From positions 1 to 10,980 of the forward strand of contig JACPSF010000149.1 of assembly GCA_016193385.1 (NCBI GenBank): a DNA stretch of 10,980 nt. The letters are read 5' to 3'. The number at the start of each line of letters is the position of its first letter. Positions within the stretch are counted from its first letter, which is position 1. Under the pieces are notes generated by a model, which made no database searches, was not told the origin of the DNA, and saw only the letters and a list, made by a program, of their open reading frames with translations. The DNA comes from Deltaproteobacteria bacterium. GTDB taxonomy: Bacteria; Desulfobacterota_B; Binatia; UBA9968. Shown one piece after another: positions 1 to 7,700 of the stretch. Made by a program: the position numbers and the translations under genes.

Positions 1-1395
1 GGCAAGGTTATCCTCGTAGAAGATGTGTTACGACTACCCACCTTGCTTGCAGCCGAGGAGGTTACCCTGATCAACACGGTTCCTTCAGCGATGGTTGAGT
101 TGCTCAGGATGGGAGCTGTCCCAGCCTCGGTTCGTACAGTCAATCTGGCCGGTGAACCGCTCCGAACCCCTCTTGTGAAGCAGATTTATGAGCAGATGAA
201 AGCTGATCGGGTCTTTGATCTTTACGGGCCTTCTGAAGACACGACGTACTCCACGTTTGCCTTAAGAGCTGCGAGTGGACCCGCTACTATCGGTCGTCCC
301 ATCGCCAATACTCAGATCTACCTGTTGGGCTCGCACCTGGAGCCTGTTCCCATCGGCGTTCCAGGCGAACTCCACATTGGTGGTGCCGGCCTAGCTAGGG
401 GCTATCTCAACCGACCTGATCTGACAGCGGAGAAGTTCGTCCCTAATCCGTTCAGCAAAAAGGCGGGAGCAAGCCTTTACAACACGGGAGACATGGCGCG
501 CTATCTACCTGACGGTAACATAGAGTTTCTCGGTCGGATCGATCACCAAGTAAAGGTGCGCGGCTTTCGAATTGAACTAGGGGAGATTGAGACAGTCCTG
601 GGTCAGCACCCTGCGGTGCGAGAGGCGGTGGTGGTAGCTAGAGAAGACCGGGGACCGAGGACCGATGACCGTGAAGAAGAAGATGGCGGATTGCGGATGG
701 CGAATGGGGGAGAAGAAGACAGAGGACCGCAGACCGAAGAGAAAAGACGGGTGACGGAGGACGGGGGGCAGGTGGTACGGTCTCCCGTCTCCGGTCTCGG
801 GTCTGTTCCCCAATCCGCAATTCGCAATTCGCCGTCACGCGATCGCCGGCTGGTGGCCTACATCGTCCCGCACAAAGGACAAGCAACAACGATCAGTGAG
901 TTAAGCAGCTTTCTCAAACAAAGACTGCCTCAGTACATGGTACCTTCCGCCTTCGTCTTCCTCGACGCTCTGCCGTTGACCCCTAACGGCAAGATAGATC
1001 GTCGGGCGTTGCCGGCACCAGACGGAGCAAGGCCTGAGTTGAAAGAGGCCTTTGTCTCACCTCGCACCCCATTGGAGAAGGTGATAGCGGCTATCTGGGT
1101 TGAAGTTCTCAAGTTAGAGCGGGTCGGTATTCACGACAACTTCTTCGATCTGGGGGGGCATTCCCTGCTGGCGACGCAGGTCGTGTCTCGGATGCGCCGT
1201 GCCTTGCAGGTGGAGCTTCCCCTGCGTGCCTTGTTTGAGAGCCCAACAGTAGCCAGTCTGGCTGTGCATGTCACACAGATGCGAGCGCGGAGGGCTGTTC
1301 CGAAGGAACTGGCAGAGGTGTTAGCCGATCTGGAATCGCTCTCAGACGAAGAGGCACGGCACCTGCTCGCTCAGGAAAGTCCTAAAGAGACCTGA
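1..1395 (+). CDS. Nonribosomal peptide synthetase, C-terminal fragment (partial A domain + PCP)
   Basis: The frame is open from base 1, so the gene starts upstream; 464 residues are visible. The A domain begins just after core A4. A5 (YGPSEDTTY, about residue 75), A6 (GELHIGGAGLARGY), A7 (YNTGD), A8 (GRIDHQVKVRGFRIELGE) and A10 (NGKIDRR) follow in order. The PCP has DNFFDLGGHS with the phosphopantetheine serine at about residue 388. The protein ends in an acidic tail (LSDEEARHLL) and stop at 1393-1395, with no thioesterase, condensation or epimerase domain after the PCP. Aligning by eye to GrsA, the visible pocket positions 278/299/301/322/330/331 read N-N-A-L-T-Y. From memory this resembles codes assigned to alanine (DLFNNALTYK type); the first three positions lie outside the window. 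Between A8 and A10 a 66-codon linker replaces the usual few residues (see repeat entry). The role is activation and tethering of one amino acid in a cytosolic assembly line. Confidence 0.93.
   Translation, partial: GKVILVEDVLRLPTLLAAEEVTLINTVPSAMVELLRMGAVPASVRTVNLAGEPLRTPLVKQIYEQMKADRVFDLYGPSEDTTYSTFALRAASGPATIGRPIANTQIYLLGSHLEPVPIGVPGELHIGGAGLARGYLNRPDLTAEKFVPNPFSKKAGASLYNTGDMARYLPDGNIEFLGRIDHQVKVRGFRIELGEIETVLGQHPAVREAVVVAREDRGPRTDDREEEDGGLRMANGGEEDRGPQTEEKRRVTEDGGQVVRSPVSGLGSVPQSAIRNSPSRDRRLVAYIVPHKGQATTISELSSFLKQRLPQYMVPSAFVFLDALPLTPNGKIDRRALPAPDGARPELKEAFVSPRTPLEKVIAAIWVEVLKLERVGIHDNFFDLGGHSLLATQVVSRMRRALQVELPLRALFESPTVASLAVHVTQMRARRAVPKELAEVLADLESLSDEEARHLLAQESPKET
646..831 (+). repeat. 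Heptanucleotide-array element inserted in frame in an A domain
   Basis: Bases 649-846 encode a linker of 66 codons between ARED and RLVAY, where the first A domain of the downstream synthetase has only 4 residues. The DNA is built of 7-bp tandem units: GACCGNN at 646-671 (three full units plus five bases); GATGGCG, GATTGCG, GATGGCG at 682-702; six units starting with GA at 725-766; TCTNNNN units at 781-808; and CAATCCG, CAATTCG, CAATTCG at 811-831. The right-hand arrays are roughly the inverse complement of the left-hand ones, so the element is an imperfect composite inverted repeat. It holds no stop in the NRPS frame. The encoded peptide is hydrophilic and rich in D, E, R and G, as expected of a disordered loop. 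It resembles in style the short tandemly repeated repetitive (STRR) heptamers described in cyanobacteria; kinship with them is not implied. Confidence 0.8.
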
Positions 1396-1424
1396 GATAT
1401 TCCCAGTCGCCCTCAATACCCTGA

Positions 1425-1664
1425 AACGTCTGGCCTATATCGAAGTGCTTTCATCCAAGCGGCAACTTCGTCGAATTCAAGACGGAGGAGGTCGAGCAGT
1501 CGATCCCGGACGGGTTCCAAAAGATCGTGAGCAGGCATCCCGACCGCGTGGCGGTTAAGACGGGAAACCAAGGCCTGACTTACACTCAGCTCAGTGCAAC
1601 GGCTGACCGTGTGGCACGAGCTATCGTTGACCAGCGCGGCGAACGACACGAGCAAGTTGCTCTG
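1425..1664 (+). pseudogene. Truncated starter-type A domain (NRPS N-terminal remnant)
   Basis: In the frame containing 1527, the translation after a stop at 1422-1424 includes FVEFKTEEVEQSIPDGF, then HPDRVAVKT, LTYTQLSATADRVARAI and RGERHEQVAL. This matches the N-terminus of the synthetase starting at 4743 (FVAFENTAIEQSIP, YPDRLAVVS, FTYTELNQVANRIARAI). Similarity stops at about 1664, just where the downstream protein continues into LLFDHGAFLIAAILGVLKAG. The following 30 or so residues are unrelated and end at a stop before 1770. No ATG start precedes the FVEF motif in this frame; the first GTG is at 1527, inside the domain. So this is the stub of a separate NRPS gene whose 5' start and whole 3' part are gone, and the TTT cassette begins within 100 bp of the break. 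At nucleotide level the two copies are clearly diverged paralogues, not a fresh duplication. Confidence 0.75.
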
Positions 1665-1743
1665 CCTACATTCTTTATTTTGTGCTCTTTCTTGGCGCCT
1701 GTTGCGCGAGATTTTCTGCATCCGGCTAGGCCGGTTGGCGGCG

Positions 1744-1750
1744 AAGGAGG
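1744..1750 (+). promoter_or_regulatory. Ribosome binding site of tctC (AAGGAGG)
   Basis: A near-perfect Shine-Dalgarno AAGGAGG lies 5 bases before ATG at 1756. It fixes that start rather than the in-frame upstream ATG at 1594, which would add 54 residues from the NRPS remnant and hide the signal peptide. The 90 bases between the remnant and this site are fairly T-rich at first; I see no confident -35/-10 pair. A small stem CCGGC-TAG-GCCGG lies at 1722-1734. Confidence 0.8.
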
Positions 1751-1755
1751 TCGTT

Positions 1756-2712
1756 ATGATCAGGTCTAAAGAAATAGTGCTAATCCTATCGCTCTTGATT
1801 CTTACCTCGGGGACCGCCGTGACCGCGCAGGAATTCCCAACAAAAGCCGTCGAATTCGTCCTGCCGTACGGAGCCGGCGGGTCGCACGATCTCACTGCAC
1901 GGGCGGTCGCGAGCGTAGCTCATCAGTACCTTGGTCAACCTTTGCTGGTCGTCTTGAAGCCAGGTGGCGGTGGGGCCGTCGGCTCCCAGCAGGTGATCAA
2001 GGCGAAGCCGGATGGCTACACGCTGGCGTTCGGCGGCACGGGAACCAATACGGTCTTCGCCATGGTCCAAAAGGTGCCTATCGGTCCCGACCAGTTCACC
2101 CCGGTGGCCCGGATCAACTACAGTCCAACCATCCTTGCTGTTCGAGCCGATGCGCCCTGGAAAAGCTTCCGCGAGCTGATTGAATACTGCAAGAAGAATC
2201 CGGGAAAGTTCAACTTCGCCAATAGCGGTCCGTGGGGAGCGGCGGACCTTCCGATGCGTCTAACCGCACGCGCAGCGGGGATCGACTATAACAATATTCC
2301 GTACGACGGCGGCGGACCGACGACACTTGCGGTGCTCGGCGGCCACGCCGACGCTACCTTTGGTTTCTCGGCCCAGCTCCTCCCGGAGGTGGCGGCTGGC
2401 AAGATGCGCGCCCTGGCGATAACCGACACTAAGCGGCACCGCGATTTTCCCAACGTCCCGACGGTGAAGGAAGAAGGGTTTGACGTGGTTTTCGCCATGT
2501 GGCGCTCCGTGCTTGCGCCCAAGGGAACGCCCCAGCTCATCCTGGACAAGCTTGAAGCCACCTTCAGGAAGATCAGCGACGATAAATCTTTTCAGGCCCT
2601 CATCAGAGGGCTCGGCGACGACGTTCACTTCCAGGGCGGAAAGGAGTTCGAGACCACCTGGCGCCAGGAATGGGAGATGTTTAGCAAGGTCGTGACTGCC
2701 GCGCAAGAGTAG
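1756..2712 (+). CDS. tctC: TctC/Bug-family periplasmic solute-binding protein of a TTT transporter
   Basis: This 318-residue protein has the usual TctC size. It begins with a lysine-containing n-region and a hydrophobic stretch (about residues 7-22), with a plausible signal peptidase site after TAVTA (residue 24). The mature protein starts QEFPTKAVEFVLPYGAGG. The family hallmarks follow: the ligand-loop pattern P-x-GAGG-xx-D-xx-AR near the N-terminus, KPGGGGAVGSQQV, KPDGYTL, and FANSGPWGAADLPM in the second lobe. The protein would capture a carboxylate in the periplasm and deliver it to TctAB. The large family binds citrate, other dicarboxylates, aromatic acids and other ligands, so the substrate cannot be read from the sequence. 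The stop is 5 bases before tctB, indicating an operon. It lies directly after a truncated NRPS gene, an unusual setting. Confidence 0.95.
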   Translation: MIRSKEIVLILSLLILTSGTAVTAQEFPTKAVEFVLPYGAGGSHDLTARAVASVAHQYLGQPLLVVLKPGGGGAVGSQQVIKAKPDGYTLAFGGTGTNTVFAMVQKVPIGPDQFTPVARINYSPTILAVRADAPWKSFRELIEYCKKNPGKFNFANSGPWGAADLPMRLTARAAGIDYNNIPYDGGGPTTLAVLGGHADATFGFSAQLLPEVAAGKMRALAITDTKRHRDFPNVPTVKEEGFDVVFAMWRSVLAPKGTPQLILDKLEATFRKISDDKSFQALIRGLGDDVHFQGGKEFETTWRQEWEMFSKVVTAAQE

Positions 2713-2717
2713 CGACG

Positions 2718-3158
2718 ATGGTCAGACGCGATGTGGTGGTGGCGGCGTTGGCGCTGGCGTTTGGCGTCACGGCGATCTATGAGTCCGCGAAACTCCCGTT
2801 CGGGACGACTCACAACCCAGGCCCGGGATTTTTCCCGTGGTGGACAAGCGTGGTGCTCGCTCTGCTGGCGCTGGTCCTCCTGGCTCAGGCGCTGATGTCG
2901 GGTTCAAGCGCTGCTCGTGAAGGTCCTGGCCGAATCGCGAAGGTGGCGGCGCTCCTAGTCGTCTTGGCTGCTTACACTTTCCTACTCGATCCGCTCGGCT
3001 ATCCGCTCTGCACCTTTCTCTTCGTCCTGTTCATGTTGCGCGCAACCGATCCCCAACGGTGGGCGGTTGCTCTCGGTATGGCTGCGATTACAGCCTATGG
3101 TTCTTACGTCCTCTTCGCTATCTGGCTGAATGTCCCGCTGCCGCGCGGTCCACTTTAA
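2718..3158 (+). CDS. tctB: TctB-family small membrane subunit of a TTT transporter
   Basis: This 146-residue hydrophobic protein starts 5 bases after tctC. It shows about four membrane segments: residues 6-22, 38-60, 72-107 (possibly a helical pair) and 115-137. The family hallmark GPGFFP is at residues 35-40, followed by a typical long hydrophobic run. TctB is the small, poorly conserved subunit that pairs with TctA in the inner membrane, in secondary transport driven by an ion gradient. Gene order C-B-A, short spacing and common strand agree with a standard TTT operon. The reading frame is intact. Identification rests on context, topology and the GPGFFP motif rather than on high overall conservation. 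Confidence 0.9.
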   Translation: MVRRDVVVAALALAFGVTAIYESAKLPFGTTHNPGPGFFPWWTSVVLALLALVLLAQALMSGSSAAREGPGRIAKVAALLVVLAAYTFLLDPLGYPLCTFLFVLFMLRATDPQRWAVALGMAAITAYGSYVLFAIWLNVPLPRGPL

Positions 3159-3176
3159 AGGATGAACGGGGAAAGA

Positions 3177-3206
3177 CGCTATGCGCTAAGCGCTTGGCGC
3201 AAAGCG
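3177..3206 (+). repeat. Heptanucleotide array CGCNNNG between tctB and tctA
   Basis: Four consecutive 7-bp units of the form CGCNNNG (CGCTATG, CGCTAAG, CGCTTGG, CGCAAAG) occupy 3177-3204, followed by CG. The centre (AAGCGCTT, 3188-3195) is self-complementary and the flanks extend the dyad with a mismatch. The array fills most of the 59-base gap before tctA and leaves no visible Shine-Dalgarno there. Its 7-bp period is the same as in the two NRPS insertions. Confidence 0.65.
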
Positions 3207-3217
3207 TTTGCTGAACC

Positions 3218-4719
3218 ATGGACATCTTCAATAACCTCCTCTCGGGCTTTGGCGTCGCGCTTACTCCGATCAATCTCCTCTATTGTTTTCTCGGATCATT
3301 CCTTGGAACTGCGATCGGCGTCCTGCCCGGCATCGGACCGCCGGCAACCATCGCCCTTCTCTTGCCTGTCACGTACGGGATTCCAGCCACCTCCGCGGTC
3401 ATTTTACTCTCGGGAATTTTTTACGGAGCGATGTACGGCGTATCCCCGGAGAGGCGGCGTCGGTCGTCACCTGCCTGGATGGTTATCAAATGGCGCGCCA
3501 GGGGCGGGCCGGCGCGGCGCTGGCGATCTCGGCTTTCGGCTCTTTCATCGCCGGCACGCTCAGCATCGTTGGCTTGATGCTCCTCGCGCCGCCGCTCGCC
3601 TCCTTTGCGCTCAAGTTTGGGCCTCCGGAGAACTTTGCCCTGCTAGTTCTCGGACTCATGATGGTCGGCTACTTGGCCGGAGCGTCGATGACCAAAGGGC
3701 TCATGATGGCTTGCCTCGGGCTCCTGCTCGGAATGATCGGACTCGATCCGATTATGGGAAGCCAGAGATTTACCTACGGTGTGTACAAGCTCAGCGAGGG
3801 GTTTGAATTCATCCTCGTGGCCATGGGACTTTTCGGTATCGGAGAAGTTCTCATGAACATCGAACAGACGATCAAGGCCGAAGTCTTTCAGACGAAGATC
3901 CGAAAGCTTTTGCCGAACCGGGAGGAGTGGCGCACGGCGGCCGCCCCGATTGCACGGGGATCGCTACTGGGATTTTTCATCGGCGTGCTGCCGGGGGGCG
4001 GGGCGATCATCTCCTCGTTCATCTCATACGCGCTTGAGAAAAAGCTCAGCAAACACCCAGAGCGCTTCGGAAAGGGAGCGATCGAGGGAGTGGCGGCGCC
4101 GGAAGCGGCGAATAACAGCGCAGCAACGGGCTCGTTTATCCCGCTGCTCACACTCGGGATTCCAGGCAATGCCTCGATCGCGATGATCTTTGCCGCGCTG
4201 CTGATCCACGGAGTGAGACCCGGACCCCTATTGGTCACAGAAAAACCAGACGTCTTTTGGGGGCTGGTCGCCTCAATGTACATCGGCAATCTTACGCTCC
4301 TAGTCCTGAACCTGCCGCTGATCGGGCTCTGGGTGAAGCTCCTTCGAGTCCCTTACTCGCTTCTGGCACCGCTCATTCTGACAGTTGTCATTATCGGCGC
4401 GTATAGCGTGAACAACAGCATCTTCGATGTGGGGATCACCATCGCCTTTGGCTTGTTCGGCTACCTGATGCGCAAGTTCGGTTTTGAGCCCGCGCCTTTG
4501 GTCCTGGCCATGATCCTCGGTCTTCAATTAGAGGCCTCGCTGCGGCGGTCTTTGATCTACTCCCGAGGAGACTTCGGGGTCTTTTTCGAGCGCCCTATCG
4601 CCGCTGTCCTGATGGCGCTGGCCCTACTGGTGCTGCTCTCGCCTGTATTCCGCTGGCTATTGACCCATAAAGCCCGGATATCGTCAAATCGCTCTCTTAG
4701 CTGGGGGCCAGTCGACTAG
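3218..4719 (+). pseudogene. tctA: TctA-family large membrane subunit of a TTT transporter, disrupted by an internal deletion/frameshift
   Basis: The N-terminus (MDIFNNLLSGFGVALTPINL, then GVLPGIGPPATIALLLP and FYGAMYG) reads in the frame of 3218 to base 3439. The rest (IPGEAASVVTCLDGYQMARQ onward, to the stop at 4717-4719) reads in another frame from 3442. From memory of the family, the junction should read YGGST-x-ILVNIPGEAAS. About nine codons including the conserved GST/ILxN stretch are missing and two bases (GT, 3440-3441) remain, so roughly 25 bases are lost. Restored, the protein would be about 508 residues, the normal TctA size. It would have about twelve membrane segments and the second-half motifs GVLPGGGAIISSF and LGIPGNASIAMIF. 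Unrepaired, the first frame ends at 3577 after 119 residues and the transporter would be dead. The upstream heptamer array leaves it without a clear ribosome binding site. Assembly error is a live alternative to true decay. Confidence 0.85.
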
Positions 4720-4742
4720 TCCCCGCTTCGAAATGAAACAGG

Positions 4743-7700
4743 ATGTGTGAGATCAAACTACTTATGGTAAGCGGTGACGTGCAATCGGCAGGCACCGGCG
4801 TACCTGTCCACTCGGATGCGCGCGACGCGTTCGTTGCATTTGAAAACACAGCCATAGAGCAGTCCATTCCTGCCCGTTTCGAGCAACAGGTGGCTCAATA
4901 TCCCGACCGCCTTGCCGTCGTAAGCGCGGACTTGCAATTCACCTACACTGAGCTCAATCAGGTCGCCAATCGCATCGCCCGCGCCATCCTATCGCGTCTG
5001 GGAGAAGGTGCAGAGCCGGTTGGGCTCCTTTTTGATCATGGGGCGTTCTTGATTGCGGCGATATTGGGGGTCTTGAAGGCCGGGAAAATCTACATGTCAT
5101 TGGATCTCCCCGATCCTCAGCCTCGAATGGCGTCGATGCTGGAAGATTCCCAGGCCAAACTGCTTCTCACTAACACAAAGCATCTCTCCCTGGCCCGGCA
5201 GTTGGCCCAGGGGGCGCAACAGATTCTCAACTGTGACGATGTCGACGCCGGCGTTTCTGCCGGAAACCTCGACCGGTCCATATCTCCGGAGACATGGGCG
5301 CTCATGCTCTATACATCCGGTACTACGGGGCGTCCCAAGGGGGTGGTCCATAATCATAGGAATATCCTCGTCGAAGCCAGGAACTACACCAACTATGCGC
5401 GGCTCTGTCCGGAGGACAGGCTCACGCTGTGGCATTCTTGCAGTTATGCCAACTCCATTCGAAATCTGTATGCCGCCCTGCTGAACGGCGCAGGGCTGTT
5501 TATCTACGATATCGCCGCCGAGGGATTCCCGGCGTTGGCTGACTGGATGCGGGCGCATCGGATCACCGTAATCCACACCATGCCGACGACCTTTCGTTGT
5601 TTCTGCCAAACTCTCGCGCCGGACGCCATATTTCCGGCGCTGCGCATACTGCGACTCGGAGGCGAGTCGATCAATAGAGACGATGTAAAACGTTTCCAGC
5701 GCCACTTCTCCCCCCACTGCCTGTTGATGCACGCCATCGGTCCGACTGAGACGCTCGACATTCGATACTATTCCATCACCCACGATTGGCACAGCAGCGA
5801 GGCTAAAATTCCCATCGGCTATGCCGTCCCTGACAAGGACGTACTCCTGTTGGACGAAGCAGGCCGGGAGGTCGGCGCCGGCCGGATAGGGGAGATCGCG
5901 GTCAGAAGCAAGTATCTGGCGCTTGGCTACTGGCGGCGACCTGAACTTACCGATGCAGCCTTTATGCCCGATCCTCACGGCGGAGATGAGCGGCTTTACC
6001 GGACAGGCGACTTGGGCGTGATGCGCCCCGATGGCTGCTTGACTCACCTGGGACGCGAGGACTTTCAGGTAAAAATTCGCGGCTACAGAGTTGAAGTCAC
6101 TGAGATAGAGGAAGCGCTCCTCGATATGGATTCGATCGAGGCAGCGGTCGTGCAGGCGCAAACAGATGATGCAGGCGAGCAGCGCCTCGTTGCTTACGTC
6201 GTGCCGGCCGCGGGCAGGGATCCGACAGTCAACGAACTCCGCCGCGTATTGGCGCAAACCCTGCCGGATTACATGATGCCTTCCGCCTTTATGTTTCTGG
6301 ACACTCTTCCGCTTTCGGCCACCGGCAAAATCGATCGACGAGCCCTGCCGGCGCCGGACCGAGTCAGGCCGCGCTTAGAGGAGACTTTTGTGGCTCCCCG
6401 CAATCCTGCAGAAGAGATACTGGCAAAGACCTGGGCTGAGCTCCTGGATCTCAAGCAGGTGGGAATCCACGACAACTTCTTTGATCTCGGCGGTCACTCC
6501 CTGCTGGCTACTCAGATTCTCTCCCGGCTGGGTGATATTTTTCAGGTGGAGCTGCCGCTACGCAGGCTGTTTGAAGCGCCCACTGTAGCCGGTCTGGCCG
6601 AGCACATTGATGTCGCCCGTCGGGCAGGACAGAACCTGAGGGCTCAGCCTCCAGAACCTGTTGCAAGGGGCCAAGAGCTCCCTCTCTCCTTTGCTCAGGA
6701 GAGGTTATGGTTCCTCGAACAGTTGGAGCCTAACAGTCCTGTCCATAACATCCCCACTGTCTTTCGTCTCACTGGCTCGCTCAATGCGGCTGCGCTAGAG
6801 CAAAGCCTCAACGAAATCGTGCGGCGTCACGAAGCCTTGCGAAGTAGCTTTGCAGCCAGGGAGGGCCAACCGATCCAGGTCATGGCTCCGGTTCTCAGCT
6901 TGACGCTTCCGGTTGTGGACCTGCGGGAGTTACCTGAAGCTGAGCAAAGGGTTGAAACTCTACGCCTGACTACTGAGGAAGTCCAGCGACCCTTCGACCT
7001 ATCCCGGGGCCCTTTGTTGCGGCTCATGTTAGTACGGCTAACCGAGGATGAATATTTACTCCTTCTGGTCATCCATCATCTGGTCTTCGATGGCTGGTCT
7101 ACCAGCATCCTGGCCCGCGAGCTGTCATCTCTCTACGAGGCTTACTCCAGAGGATGTCATTCGCCACTGCCGGAGTTGCCGATTCAGTATGCGGATTTTG
7201 CTCAATGGCAGCGGAAGTGGCTGCAGAAAGAAGTGCTCGAAGAGCACCTCGCCTACTGGAAAAAGCAGCTTGGGAGTGTCCCAACGCTGCACGTACCCAC
7301 CGATCGACCTCGGCCTCGGATTCAGACCGTTCGTAGCGCGCGACACTACTTCGTGCTTTCCAAAACGCTCTCAGCAGGACTCAAGAGCCTGAGTAATCGG
7401 CACGGGGTTACTCTTTTCATGACGCTGTTGGCAGCATATCAGACATTGCTGCACCGTTTCACCGGGCAGAACGACATTGTGATAGGGTCTCCCGTCGCCG
7501 GTCGGAATCGCAGCGAACTCGAGGGGTTGATCGGGTTCTTTCTTAACATGTTGGTTCTGCGCGCCGACCTGTCAGGCAATCCGACCTTTCGGGAGCTGCT
7601 CGTTCGTGTGCGGGAGGTCTGCCTCGAAGCCTACGCCCACCAGGACTTGCCCTTCGAGAAGCTCGTGGAAGAACTACGGCCCAAGCGGGATCTCAGTTAC

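Noticed and set aside
577..889. Three minus-strand frames of 74-83 residues across the first heptamer element
   Set aside because: Open frames on several phases are a by-product of 7-bp repeats lacking stops; none looks like a protein.
1594..1755. Upstream ATG extension of tctC
   Set aside because: It would place 54 residues before a clear signal peptide, while AAGGAGG sits 5 bases before ATG 1756.
3162..3806. 214-residue + frame starting just after tctB
   Set aside because: It overlaps the tctA coding sequence in a wrong frame and its composition (R, S, A rich) is typical of a shadow frame; its start is read from the heptamer array.
1665..4742. TTT cassette as a transposon
   Set aside because: No transposase, terminal inverted repeats or target-site duplication could be seen at either side.
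5097..6257. 386-residue minus-strand frame
   Set aside because: It lies wholly antisense to the starter A domain, has no recognisable motif, and the + strand carries all A-domain core motifs in order.
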